This document shows, one piece after another, positions 29,761-38,073 of a stretch of DNA of 59,046 nucleotides; within the stretch, counting starts at the first letter, position 1, and each line of letters opens with the position of its first letter. A program made the position numbers and the translations under genes. This stretch comes from an uncultured Alphaproteobacteria bacterium (GTDB lineage: Bacteria > Pseudomonadota > Alphaproteobacteria > HIMB59). The notes under the pieces were generated by a model. That model ran no database searches. It was not told where the DNA came from and was given only the letters and a program-made list of their open reading frames with translations. The stretch covers positions 1 to 59,046 of the forward strand of contig CACMWX010000005.1 of the NCBI GenBank assembly GCA_902617515.1, in the 5' to 3' direction.

Positions 29761-29933
29761 TCGATCAAAACAAAATAGCAGACCCCATCGAGTATGTTTC
29801 AAAAAACACTGATATAGTAATGTGCGATGGTGGAAGTGGTGATTTAGGTCATCCAGCTGTTTATTTTAAATTTGGTAAAAAAAAAGAAATTGTGTGTAAC
29901 TATTGTAATAAAAAGTTTATAAAAAAAGACTAA
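29757..29933 (+). CDS. zinc-finger (CHCC, NDUFS6-like) small protein
   Basis: A 58-aa gene that is easy to miss because of its size. It starts at the ATG inside the ATGA that ends htpG and stops at 29933. Pattern: Cys23, then GHPAVYFKF (His32), then Cys47-x2-Cys50, which is the Cys-His-Cys-Cys zinc site of the zf-CHCC family. Mitochondrial complex I subunit NDUFS6 has this domain, and alphaproteobacteria carry short stand-alone homologues. Role in complex I is by homology only. Its stop shares the CTAA (29930-29933) with the convergent LysR gene. Confidence 0.85.
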   Translation: MIDQNKIADPIEYVSKNTDIVMCDGGSGDLGHPAVYFKFGKKKEIVCNYCNKKFIKKD

Positions 29934-30817
29934 ACTTTTTTTTCTTTATTTACTTCTCTCACTAAAAAATCTCTGAGGGCTTCAATTTTTTTAGAACCCT
30001 TTAATTCAGGAGGATAAGTAAAATAAATGATTGTCTTTGGAGTATTTGCATTAGGTAAAATAGGAACAAGATTGTTATTAGATATTTTCATATATTCTGG
30101 TAAGGCACCTATGCCCGCTCCTCCTCCAATAGCTCTCATAACTCCATACATATTAGATATATAAATGGTCTTTGGTTTTTTTGATTTAGGAATTAAATCC
30201 AAAATACAGTTTACATCAGGTATAGATGGCTCAACATCATGACCAAAAGCAATTATTGTATGTTTTGATAAATCACTCACACTTTTCGGTATACCAAATT
30301 TTTCAATGTATTCTGGTGAGGAGTAAATTTTAAATTGAAACTCATACAAAGGAAAACGAATTAAATCCATTTGTGTAGGCTCTTTTAATCGTAAAGCTAC
30401 ATCAGCCTCACCTAAAGAAAGGTCTGTATATTTATTTTCAATTCTTATAGATATATCAATGTCAGGATATGAGTTTGAAAACTTTGCTATTCTTGGGGCA
30501 AGCCATGTGGTACCAAAGGCAACAGTTGCAGCTATGTGTAGTGAGCCTGTAGGTTTTTCTTTAGAAGAAGTTAATTGAGACTCAGTTAAAGCTATCTTTC
30601 CAAATATATCATGTGCTGTTTTAAATAAAATTTTACCTTGTTCAGTCAATGTAAGTCCTCTGGCATGTCTTTTAAATAGTGACACTTTCAGATCTCTCTC
30701 TAATGAGCTAATCTGTCTACTAATAGATGAATGACTTATATTCATTTTATTAGCTGCTTCTGAGATATTAAGATCTAGTGCAACATTATGAAAAATTTTA
30801 AGTTTATCCCAGTCCAT
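29930..30817 (-). CDS. LysR-family transcriptional regulator
   Basis: 295 aa. The winged helix-turn-helix occupies about residues 1-60 (NISEAANKMNISHSSISRQISSLE), followed by a linker helix and a periplasmic-binding-like effector domain from about residue 90 to 290. The recognition-helix pattern resembles the GcvA-like subgroup. Effector and target are unknown. It diverges from uvrC, which is an unlikely target; an inverted repeat just upstream (30827-30850) is a candidate site for autoregulation. It converges on the zinc-finger gene with a 4-base overlap. Confidence 0.9.
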   Translation of the reverse strand: MDWDKLKIFHNVALDLNISEAANKMNISHSSISRQISSLERDLKVSLFKRHARGLTLTEQGKILFKTAHDIFGKIALTESQLTSSKEKPTGSLHIAATVAFGTTWLAPRIAKFSNSYPDIDISIRIENKYTDLSLGEADVALRLKEPTQMDLIRFPLYEFQFKIYSSPEYIEKFGIPKSVSDLSKHTIIAFGHDVEPSIPDVNCILDLIPKSKKPKTIYISNMYGVMRAIGGGAGIGALPEYMKISNNNLVPILPNANTPKTIIYFTYPPELKGSKKIEALRDFLVREVNKEKKV

Positions 30818-30826
30818 GTTTTAATT

Positions 30827-30850
30827 GATAGTTTAGTTATTTATACTATC
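30827..30850. promoter_or_regulatory. inverted repeat, candidate LysR-type operator
   Basis: GATAGT (30827-30832) and ACTATC (30845-30850) form a perfect 6-base inverted repeat with a 12-base spacer. It begins nine bases upstream of the LysR start codon. LysR regulators usually bind a dyad of about this size near their own promoter. The AT-rich background makes chance occurrence possible. Confidence 0.35.
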
Positions 30851-30913
30851 TATTTTTTGATTAGAAACTCATTAATTTTTTTGTGATTTATAAAATGTCT
30901 GTAATATAGACTT

Positions 30914-32716
30914 ATGATTGGGCTTGAAATTCTTAAAAACAGAATAAAAGATGCACCTCAAAGTTCAGGGGTTTACCTTTTTAAAAATAAAAAAGATAAC
31001 CCGATCTATATAGGAAAAGCTATTAATATCAAAAGGAGATTATCTAATTATGGTAATCTACAAAAACTTCCAAGAAGACTCCAAAAAATGGTTTCACAAA
31101 CAGTAAATATTGATTTTGAGTTAACAGAGTCTGAAAGAAATGCATTATTATTAGAGGCTTTACTTATCAAGAAATTTTCACCGAGATATAATATTCGTTT
31201 AAAAGATGATAAAAGCTTTCCATTAATTAAAATTACTAAAGGTGACTTTCCAAGACTGACAAGATTTAGGAATGAATTTTCTAATGAAGATAAAGTATTT
31301 GGTCCATTTACCTCTGCGTTAAAAACAGACAAAGTCATAAAAATCTTGCAGAAATCTTTTAAGTTAAGGAGTTGTAGTGACTTAGAGTTTAAAAATAGAA
31401 AACGGGCATGCCTACTTTATGACTTAAAACAATGCACCGCTCCATGCGTAAATAAAGTTAGTCAAAATGAATACAAAAATCAAGTTGATGATACAGTTAA
31501 ATTTTTTCAAGGAGGTCAAAAAAAAATATTTGATAAATTAGAAAAACAAATGGTTTATTTTAGTGAAAGTCAAAACTATGAAAAGGCAGCAGAGCTAAGA
31601 GATAGTATACAATCTTTAAATTTTATCATTAGAGAAGAAGTGAAAATCAGTACTCAAGATACAAATTATGACTATATCCATATTGATGATAAAAAACATT
31701 TCTCAATATACATTGGTTTCATTAGGTATGGGCGATATCTTGGTGGGAATTTAATTTACTATTCTGAAAAGTTTGAAGATGATATAGACCTTACCTCTTT
31801 AATTATACAATTTTATTTAAAGAACTTTAGGCCTAATAAAATAGTAATTTCAAAAAAAATTAACGGATATTTTGAATTAAAGTCAATTATGAGAGATAAT
31901 TATAAAATTGATGTATTTATAAAAAGTAGCAAAATTAATGGTGTTCAGAAAATTTCAAAACTTACCGCAAAAAGAAATGATAAAGAAGTAAATCTTCAAA
32001 AACAAAAGTTTATTAATAATCAAGAAATTTTAACTTTAATAAAAAATAGGTTTAATATTAATAACAAAATTGAACGTGTTGAAGCTTACGATAATAGTTT
32101 TTTTGGTAACAATTATGCTGTGGCATCCTATGTAGTATTTAATGAAGAGGGTTTTAGTATAAAAGACTCCAGAACATATAAATTTAAAGATTATGATTTA
32201 AAAAAGTTTGGTGATGCAGATTTAATGCGAAAAGTGTTTAAATCTCGACTCTCCAAAGATGATAAAATTTTACCAGATTTAATAATTATTGACGGGGGTC
32301 AACCTTATTTGAAAATTTGCCAAGAAATTATTGATGAAAGCGGTATTAGTGAAAGTATAAAGTTAATTGGGGTGTCTAAAGGTTTTAAAAGAGATTTTAG
32401 ATTTGACAGATATCATACTCTGAGTGAAAAAAATCTATCTTTGAAGGATAGCCCTCAAATAGAAGGTTTTATCCAAAAAATGAGAGATCAGGCCCACAAA
32501 TTATCCAAAAAGAATAGCATGAAAAGGATGTCCGACTCCCTAAAAACAAGTTTTTTAGATGATATTTCTGGCATTGGGAAAATAAAAAAGATGCGGGTCA
32601 TTAATTTTTTTGGAAGTGTTCAAAATCTAAAGAAAGCTAACAAAGATGAGCTAACTCAAATAAAAGGATTAAATTCGAAAAATATTAAGGCTATATTGGA
32701 TAAGATAAATGGCTAA
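30914..32716 (+). CDS. uvrC: excinuclease ABC subunit C
   Basis: 600 aa. The N-terminal GIY-YIG nuclease domain begins SSGVYLFKNKKDNPIYIGKA, continues with an Arg and Asn set, then a UVR domain (YEKAAELRDSI), the RNase H-like C-terminal nuclease (PDLIIIDGGQ, DRYHTL) and tandem helix-hairpin-helix motifs (DISGIGKIKKMRVINFFGS). It makes both incisions around a lesion handed over by UvrB. It is the first gene of a tight rightward run, uvrC-pgsA-moaD-moaE, overlapping pgsA by eight bases. Confidence 0.96.
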   Translation: MIGLEILKNRIKDAPQSSGVYLFKNKKDNPIYIGKAINIKRRLSNYGNLQKLPRRLQKMVSQTVNIDFELTESERNALLLEALLIKKFSPRYNIRLKDDKSFPLIKITKGDFPRLTRFRNEFSNEDKVFGPFTSALKTDKVIKILQKSFKLRSCSDLEFKNRKRACLLYDLKQCTAPCVNKVSQNEYKNQVDDTVKFFQGGQKKIFDKLEKQMVYFSESQNYEKAAELRDSIQSLNFIIREEVKISTQDTNYDYIHIDDKKHFSIYIGFIRYGRYLGGNLIYYSEKFEDDIDLTSLIIQFYLKNFRPNKIVISKKINGYFELKSIMRDNYKIDVFIKSSKINGVQKISKLTAKRNDKEVNLQKQKFINNQEILTLIKNRFNINNKIERVEAYDNSFFGNNYAVASYVVFNEEGFSIKDSRTYKFKDYDLKKFGDADLMRKVFKSRLSKDDKILPDLIIIDGGQPYLKICQEIIDESGISESIKLIGVSKGFKRDFRFDRYHTLSEKNLSLKDSPQIEGFIQKMRDQAHKLSKKNSMKRMSDSLKTSFLDDISGIGKIKKMRVINFFGSVQNLKKANKDELTQIKGLNSKNIKAILDKING

Positions 32717-33263
32717 AATTTATACTATTCCAAATATTATTACCTTTGTAAGAATTATATTAATTCCCATAATTTTATATTTACTGTTCTCCGATAATTC
32801 TAAAGTGGTTCTTGTTGCAGGCTTACTTTTTATAATTTCATCTATATCTGATTATTTTGATGGATATTTAGCAAGAACTTTGAATCAATCATCTAAGCTT
32901 GGTACTTTACTTGATCCTATCGCTGATAAACTATTAATAGCAGCTGTTATCATAGTTTTGATAGACACGAGAGTAATTGCGGACATTCATGTTATTCCAG
33001 CCATAATTATTTTATTAAGAGAAATTGCAATTTCTGGTTTAAGAGAATTTTTAGCTAAACTGAATACTGATATGCCAGTAAGCAAACTAGCTAAATATAA
33101 AACTACATTTCAAATGGTTAGTTTATCTATTCTCATAATAGGATTGGGTTTTGAATTAAATGATTTTCTTTGGAATTTAGGTTTAGTCACTTTATGGCTT
33201 GCTGCTATAATTACTATGCTATCTGGATATAATTACGTAGCAAAAGGTCTTAAACATATTTGA
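32709..33263 (+). CDS. pgsA: CDP-diacylglycerol-glycerol-3-phosphate 3-phosphatidyltransferase
   Basis: 184 aa, about five membrane helices. The CDP-alcohol phosphotransferase motif is complete: DYFDGYLARTLNQSSKLG followed by TLLDPIADK, giving D-G-x2-A-R-x8-G-x3-D-x3-D. It makes phosphatidylglycerophosphate at the inner membrane. It overlaps uvrC by eight bases upstream; its TGA stop overlaps the TTG start of moaD. Confidence 0.94.
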   Translation: MAKIYTIPNIITFVRIILIPIILYLLFSDNSKVVLVAGLLFIISSISDYFDGYLARTLNQSSKLGTLLDPIADKLLIAAVIIVLIDTRVIADIHVIPAIIILLREIAISGLREFLAKLNTDMPVSKLAKYKTTFQMVSLSILIIGLGFELNDFLWNLGLVTLWLAAIITMLSGYNYVAKGLKHI

Positions 33264-33514
33264 GTATCACATTAAAATATTTTTCTTGGATAAGAGTAAA
33301 ACTAAAAAAAAGTCATGACTTAATTGAATTAAATCAAACTATAAGTTTTAAAGAATTGAAAAGTAATCTCATTTTAAAGGACCCTATATTCAAAGAAATA
33401 TTTGAAGATAACAGTGTAAAATTTTTTTTAAACTTGAGGGAAATAGATGATGAAAATCAAACTTTAAGTAATGGTGATATATTAGCTTTTTTACCTCCAG
33501 TCACAGGTGGATAA
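33260..33514 (+). CDS. moaD: molybdopterin synthase sulfur carrier subunit
   Basis: 84 aa, ubiquitin-like fold, ending PPVTGG. The C-terminal Gly-Gly is the residue pair that is thiocarboxylated to carry sulfur. The chosen start is TTG at 33260, in a TTGA overlap with the pgsA stop, because the first beta-strand (ITLKYFSWIR) needs it and no ATG or GTG precedes. The stop overlaps the moaE start by one base (TAATG). It works with MoaE to make molybdopterin. Confidence 0.92.
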   Translation: MSITLKYFSWIRVKLKKSHDLIELNQTISFKELKSNLILKDPIFKEIFEDNSVKFFLNLREIDDENQTLSNGDILAFLPPVTGG

Positions 33515-33975
33515 TGATCAAAATTACTAATAAGACTTTTGATCTAGAAGCAGAGTTTAAATTTGTTTCATCAGATACAAATGGTGCATACAGTTTTTTC
33601 TTAGGAACTGTTAGGTCTGATTTAAGTTCATCAAAAAAGAAAATTAAGGGAATTTATTTAGAGTGCTATGAAGAATTAGCATTGACTCAACTAAAAAAAA
33701 TAAGGAGTAAAGCATTAAATAGGTGGAAACTAACTAATTGTTCAATAATTCACCGAATAGGAAAATTAAATTTAGGAGAAAAAATTGTCTTAGTAACTAC
33801 CGCATCATCTCATCGAGCAAACGCTATTGAAGCTTGTGAATTTATAATTGATAGCTTAAAGATAGAAGTCGCTTTTTGGAAATTTCATTTATTGGATAAT
33901 AATGAAAAAGAAATGGTATTACAAAAAAGTTTAGATAATGAAAAAATGTTAAAATGGGATGAAATTATTAATTAA
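33514..33975 (+). CDS. moaE: molybdopterin synthase catalytic subunit
   Basis: 153 aa. Conserved parts: GAYSFFLGTVR, LECYEELA, the HRIGKLNLGEKIVLV strand, TASSHRANAIEACEFIIDSLK and the late LKIEVAFWK. The two catalytic lysines of the KxxxPxWK region remain (LK and WK), but the usual proline and following Lys-Glu are changed (VAFWKFH). It converts cyclic pyranopterin monophosphate to molybdopterin using MoaD thiocarboxylate. The gene ends in a TTAA shared with convergent ilvE. Confidence 0.92.
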   Translation: MIKITNKTFDLEAEFKFVSSDTNGAYSFFLGTVRSDLSSSKKKIKGIYLECYEELALTQLKKIRSKALNRWKLTNCSIIHRIGKLNLGEKIVLVTTASSHRANAIEACEFIIDSLKIEVAFWKFHLLDNNEKEMVLQKSLDNEKMLKWDEIIN

Positions 33976-34859
33976 TTATCTTTATAATTTGGATCAACCT
34001 CTTTCATATACAAGCTTGAAATTTTAGTTGTAATATCTCCAACTTTGAAAATTTGATTATCTATTTTTCCCACTGGAGTCACTTCGACAGCAGAACCAGT
34101 CAGGAAAATTTCTTCAGCATTTTTAATTTCATCAGGATATATATCTCTTTCGATAACTTTGATACCCTCTGTTTTAGCAATTTCAATTACAGTCTGACGC
34201 GTAATTCCATCTAAAAAACAATCAGGTACAGGAGTGTGAATTTCACCATTAATTACTAAAAAAATATTTGAGCCAGTAGACTCGCTTATTCTACCTTTAT
34301 AATCCAGCATCAATGCATCTGTGAAACCATTTTTTTCAGCTTCATGCTTACTTAGGGTACAAATCATATACAGACCAGCAGCTTTAGTATCAGTAGGTAT
34401 GCAATCTGGTGGAGGTCTTTTCCAAACTGCTGTTTGAAGAGATATTCCTTTTAACCTGTCCTCTTTAGTGAAATAACTAGGCCATTCCCAAGTAGCAACA
34501 GCAACGTTTATCTTATTTTTTTGTGCAGAGATAGCCATCATTTCACTCCCTCTCCAAATCACAGGTCGTAGATAACCATATTTAATATTCATTTTCTTAA
34601 TTATATCCTCTTGAGCATTATTTATTTCATCTTTTGAGTAAGGGACGTCTATGCCCATTCTATGTGCAGAAAAAAACAATCTATCAGTATGTTTTTCTAA
34701 TTTATAAATTTTTTCTCCATAAACTCTTAAACCTTCAAAAACACAACTACCATAATGAAGACCATGATTTAATACATGAGTAGTAGCATTTTGCCATTCA
34801 ACAAATTTACCGTTATACCAGATAAAACCAATTCTTTTATCAAAGGGGATAATTTCCAT
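33972..34859 (-). CDS. ilvE: branched-chain amino acid aminotransferase
   Basis: 295 aa, fold type IV PLP enzyme. HVLNHGLHYGSCVFEGLRVY near the start, GYLRPVIWRG, TDTKAAGLYMICTLSKHEAEKNG with the Schiff-base lysine (KAAG), and SESTGSNIFLV, plus DGITRQTVIEIA and TGSAVEVTPV in the PLP phosphate site are conserved. It performs the last step of leucine, isoleucine and valine synthesis. It is convergent with moaE (4-base overlap) and diverges from the MarR-like petP gene across 59 bases, the usual alphaproteobacterial order. Confidence 0.94.
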   Translation of the reverse strand: MEIIPFDKRIGFIWYNGKFVEWQNATTHVLNHGLHYGSCVFEGLRVYGEKIYKLEKHTDRLFFSAHRMGIDVPYSKDEINNAQEDIIKKMNIKYGYLRPVIWRGSEMMAISAQKNKINVAVATWEWPSYFTKEDRLKGISLQTAVWKRPPPDCIPTDTKAAGLYMICTLSKHEAEKNGFTDALMLDYKGRISESTGSNIFLVINGEIHTPVPDCFLDGITRQTVIEIAKTEGIKVIERDIYPDEIKNAEEIFLTGSAVEVTPVGKIDNQIFKVGDITTKISSLYMKEVDPNYKDN

Positions 34860-34918
34860 ATTTCGAAATAATGTAATATTATTTATTAAAATTCACAATA
34901 TAATTATATTTACATTTA

Positions 34919-35335
34919 ATGAATTTGAGTTTTGCCGATACTTTATATTTTAAAAAAGAAAACATCCTAGAAATAATTTTAGGCTTACATAGATCTTATA
35001 AGTCTCTTCATAGAGAAATTCAAACTTGCTGTGAATTAAATAATTTAACATTTAACGAATTGATAGTAATTTTAGAGATCAAAAAAGGATATAAAAAAAA
35101 AATTGACATCGCAAATAAAGTATATTTAAAAAAACAAAACCTAAATTTAATAATTAAAGACTTACATAAAAAAAATATATTAAATTTAGATAATAAAAAT
35201 ATATCTATAACTAAATTCGGAGAGGCAATTATTGAAAAAACAACTAGTAGAATTAATGAAAAAATTATAAAGATATTCAAAAAAACAGATCCTAAAAATA
35301 TGTCTGGTTTTATTAATATAATTGAGTCATTGTAA
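34919..35335 (+). CDS. MarR-family regulator, PetP-like
   Basis: 138 aa with a MarR-like winged-helix core: NLTFNELIVILEIKKGYKKKIDIANKV, then KKQNLNLIIKDLHKKNILNL as recognition helix and wing. The sequence is short at the N-terminus and has drifted, so the family call rests on pattern and on order: ilvE / MarR / OmpR-type regulator / histidine kinase matches the petP-petR arrangement known from Rhodobacter, where the pair affects cytochrome bc1 production. A TATAAT lies at 34899-34904, 15 bases before the start. The stop overlaps the next start (TAATG). Confidence 0.65.
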   Translation: MNLSFADTLYFKKENILEIILGLHRSYKSLHREIQTCCELNNLTFNELIVILEIKKGYKKKIDIANKVYLKKQNLNLIIKDLHKKNILNLDNKNISITKFGEAIIEKTTSRINEKIIKIFKKTDPKNMSGFINIIESL

Positions 35336-36003
35336 TGGATGATAAACATATACTTTTAGTAGAGGATGATGAAATACTTCAAGCTCTTATTGAAAAATTA
35401 TTAATTTCTAATGATTATGTTGTATCTAAAGCTAATAACATTGAAGATGCAAAAAAATTAATAAAATTATTTTTATTTGATTTAATAATATTAGATGTAA
35501 TGCTACCTGACAGCACAGGTTTAGATTTTTATGAAAATGTAATAAAAAATAGAATTAACACACCTGTAATTTTTCTCTCTGCATTAAGCAATGTAGATGA
35601 CAGAGTAATTGGCTTAGAACTTGGAGCAGATGACTATATAGGTAAACCATTCGATACAAGAGAATTATTACTTAAGATAAAAAAAAATATATCAAACAAA
35701 CAGACACTTGATCTAATCAGTTTTGGAAATGAAACAGAATTTGATTTGAAAAAAGAACAATTACTTTTTAAGAAAAAAATAATAAGTCTTTCAAGTAATG
35801 AAGTAAAAATATTAAAATTATTAATAAATAATTCTCATCAATATTTAACTAGAGATTTATTAAATACAGAATTAGGGCTTGATTTCTTATCAAGAAGTGG
35901 AGATATGCAAATATCAAGACTAAGATTAAAACTTAAAAAAGAATGTAATTTAAATGACATAATTAGATCAGTTCACGGAAAGGGTTATAAAATCTTCATT
36001 TAA
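35335..36003 (+). CDS. OmpR-family response regulator, PetR-like
   Basis: 222 aa. The receiver domain has the acidic pair Asp11-Asp12, phospho-acceptor Asp54 (IILDVMLPD), and Lys in GKPFD; the C-terminal winged helix shows SNEVKILKLLINNSHQYLTR and VHGKGYKI. It is sandwiched with 1-base overlaps between the MarR-like gene and the histidine kinase, so the three are translated together. By gene order it corresponds to PetR of other alphaproteobacteria; the regulon in this organism is unknown. Confidence 0.9.
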   Translation: MDDKHILLVEDDEILQALIEKLLISNDYVVSKANNIEDAKKLIKLFLFDLIILDVMLPDSTGLDFYENVIKNRINTPVIFLSALSNVDDRVIGLELGADDYIGKPFDTRELLLKIKKNISNKQTLDLISFGNETEFDLKKEQLLFKKKIISLSSNEVKILKLLINNSHQYLTRDLLNTELGLDFLSRSGDMQISRLRLKLKKECNLNDIIRSVHGKGYKIFI

Positions 36004-37244
36004 TGTTTAAATGGAAAAATTTTTCAGAAAGTCTTTTAGTTAGATCAGTTTATCTAATTACAATACCAATTGTACTGGTTCAAATCATAGGAATTATAAT
36101 ATTTTTCGAACTACACTGGGATTTAGTATTAAAAAGAAGTGCGCAATCTATTTCTAATGAAATTAAAATTTTAGAGATGCATAAAGAGTCTCCTTCAATT
36201 AATAATTATGCGAATACTTTACAAATTATAAGAACTGATAACGTTGATTTTAGTAAAACAGAGGGATTATCAAATTGGATATTTAAAAAAAGAATAAAGA
36301 GCTCTTTAAGCCAGATATCAGGAAATTTTAAAATCTTACAAAATCAAAGCCACTTTATAATTTATGATAAAAATAAATTAGAGTATTTTTACTTAGTTCC
36401 TAAAAAAAGAGTTGTTACTAAAACTGTTGGAGGATTTTTTATTTGGACAATCGCGGTAAGCATTATTTTATCTTTGATTTCATATTTATTTATAAAAAAG
36501 CAAATTCAACCTTTAAAAAGACTAGGTATAATTACAAGAAGTTTTGGAAGGGGTATTAATACTCCAAATTTAAAACCGACTGGATCGTCAGAAGTTAGAG
36601 GTTTGATAAAAGACTTCAATAATATGCATAACAACATCAATAGCACTTTGGATAATCAAAGGAATATGTTAGCTGGTATCAGTCATGATTTAAAAACACC
36701 ACTAACAAGAATTAATTTAATGATTGAGGAAATCAATAATAAAACATTGAAAAACTCAATTTCTCAAAATATTTCAGAAATGAACATCATGCTAAATCAT
36801 TATTTAGATTTTATTAAAAATGAAAAAAACGAAAATTTAGATGAGATTAATACATCCAAATTTATTTCTAATATTGCTAAAAATTATACAAAACTAAAAA
36901 TTTTGAATAATCATGAAAATCAAATATTTATCAGAAAAAATCAAATTACTAGAGCTATTATGAACATATTAGATAATGCAGATAAATTTGCTGAAAAAAT
37001 TTTCATAAATTCTAATTTTTTAAATAATAAATGGGAAATAAATATTGAAGACAATGGTCCAGGAACAACTTTATCTCAAGAACAACTAATTAGACCTTTT
37101 GTAAAAGGATCAGATCAATTAAATCAGGGCACAGGTTTAGGGTTATCAATTGTTCAAAAATTGGTAAAATTAAATAATGGTGAATTAAATTTCAAAAAAT
37201 CCTCTTATGGTGGTTTAAAAGTAACAGTTTTATTACAATTTTAG
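36003..37244 (+). CDS. EnvZ-like sensor histidine kinase
   Basis: 413 aa. Two membrane helices (about 15-35 and 143-162) flank a short periplasmic domain; a HAMP-like region follows (KKQIQPLKRLG). The H-box GISHDLKTPLTRINLMIEE carries the phospho-accepting His, and the ATPase has MNILDNADKF (N), EDNGPGT (G1) and GTGLGLSIVQKL (G2). It presumably phosphorylates the adjacent response regulator. The 3' end lies two bases from the end of convergent csaA. Confidence 0.93.
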   Translation: MFKWKNFSESLLVRSVYLITIPIVLVQIIGIIIFFELHWDLVLKRSAQSISNEIKILEMHKESPSINNYANTLQIIRTDNVDFSKTEGLSNWIFKKRIKSSLSQISGNFKILQNQSHFIIYDKNKLEYFYLVPKKRVVTKTVGGFFIWTIAVSIILSLISYLFIKKQIQPLKRLGIITRSFGRGINTPNLKPTGSSEVRGLIKDFNNMHNNINSTLDNQRNMLAGISHDLKTPLTRINLMIEEINNKTLKNSISQNISEMNIMLNHYLDFIKNEKNENLDEINTSKFISNIAKNYTKLKILNNHENQIFIRKNQITRAIMNILDNADKFAEKIFINSNFLNNKWEINIEDNGPGTTLSQEQLIRPFVKGSDQLNQGTGLGLSIVQKLVKLNNGELNFKKSSYGGLKVTVLLQF

Positions 37245-37246
37245 AT

Positions 37247-37579
37247 TTAAAAAAGTTTACCACCATTTGAAATTTTCATCGAAGGCATAACTAATACTGG
37301 ATTATTAGTGTCATCTGGAAAACCTAGAACCAGTACTTCAGAGATCATTTTACCAATTTGTTTAGGAGAGAAATTTATAACTGCAGCTACTTGTTTACCT
37401 ATCAATTCATCTGGAAGATAGTTTTTTGTAAGTTGTGCTGAGGTTTTTTTTTCACCTATTTTATCTCCAAAGTCTATTACTAAATATATACTAGGCTTAT
37501 TTGATTTATCATTAAGTTTTGCCTCAATCACTGTTCCAACTCTTATATCAACTTTTTCAAAGTCAGAATAACTTATCAT
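37247..37579 (-). CDS. csaA: CsaA-type tRNA-binding protein
   Basis: 110 aa, a single OB-fold tRNA-binding domain: DFEKVDIRVGTVIEA at the start, YLVIDFGDKIGEKKTSAQLT in the middle and GKQVAAVINFSPKQIG, then VLGFPD near the end. CsaA proteins act as export-related chaperones or tRNA-binding proteins; the exact role is unclear. It is the last gene of the leftward cluster ybjN-proC-tetR-like-csaA and overlaps its upstream neighbour by four bases. Confidence 0.9.
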   Translation of the reverse strand: MISYSDFEKVDIRVGTVIEAKLNDKSNKPSIYLVIDFGDKIGEKKTSAQLTKNYLPDELIGKQVAAVINFSPKQIGKMISEVLVLGFPDDTNNPVLVMPSMKISNGGKLF

Positions 37580-38073
37580 TTTTTTCTAATGAATGACTTT
37601 GCCTTATTAATATTATCAAATGCATTTCCTATAGAGGCCATAGTTTTGTCCATACTATTATTATCCTCAATCCAGACATTGAAAGCATAAAGGTAAATAA
37701 TATTACTTATTATTTTTTCAACATGTGTATTTAAAAATAAATTAAAATAATTATTAATATTTTTAGATAAATTAAAAAAATATATTGGTTTTTTTTGTGA
37801 CTCCAAATAAATTCTTAGTGTAATATTTTTGTAATCGTTAAGAAAATCTAATCTATTAATTACGCCTTCAAAGATTTTGTCTTGTAAGGAAAGGTTTTTT
37901 GCAGGAATTTTTAGTTCAGTAGAAATAAAATTTTCAAAATCTTTAATAAAAATGTTGAGGTCTTGGTATTCTGCACTAATTGATTTAATTTTAGTGGAAA
38001 AGCTCTTTAAATGAGCGATGTTATTAAGTTTTTTTAAATTTGTTTTATTGAGATTTTGTGTTTTTTTTCTCAC
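37576..38073 (-). CDS. eroded TetR-like protein of the ybjN-proC-csaA cluster
   Basis: 165 aa, lysine- and asparagine-rich, all helical by pattern. The middle LQDKIFEGVINRLDFLNDY (around 73-91) resembles the start of the C-terminal domain of a TetR-like protein seen next to proC and csaA in many alphaproteobacteria. The N-terminal region, where a helix-turn-helix should be, does not show a recognisable DNA-binding pattern (no clear A-x3-G turn). It may therefore not bind DNA. It overlaps csaA by four bases and proC by 29. The family call is tentative. Confidence 0.5.
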   Translation of the reverse strand: MRKKTQNLNKTNLKKLNNIAHLKSFSTKIKSISAEYQDLNIFIKDFENFISTELKIPAKNLSLQDKIFEGVINRLDFLNDYKNITLRIYLESQKKPIYFFNLSKNINNYFNLFLNTHVEKIISNIIYLYAFNVWIEDNNSMDKTMASIGNAFDNINKAKSFIRKK

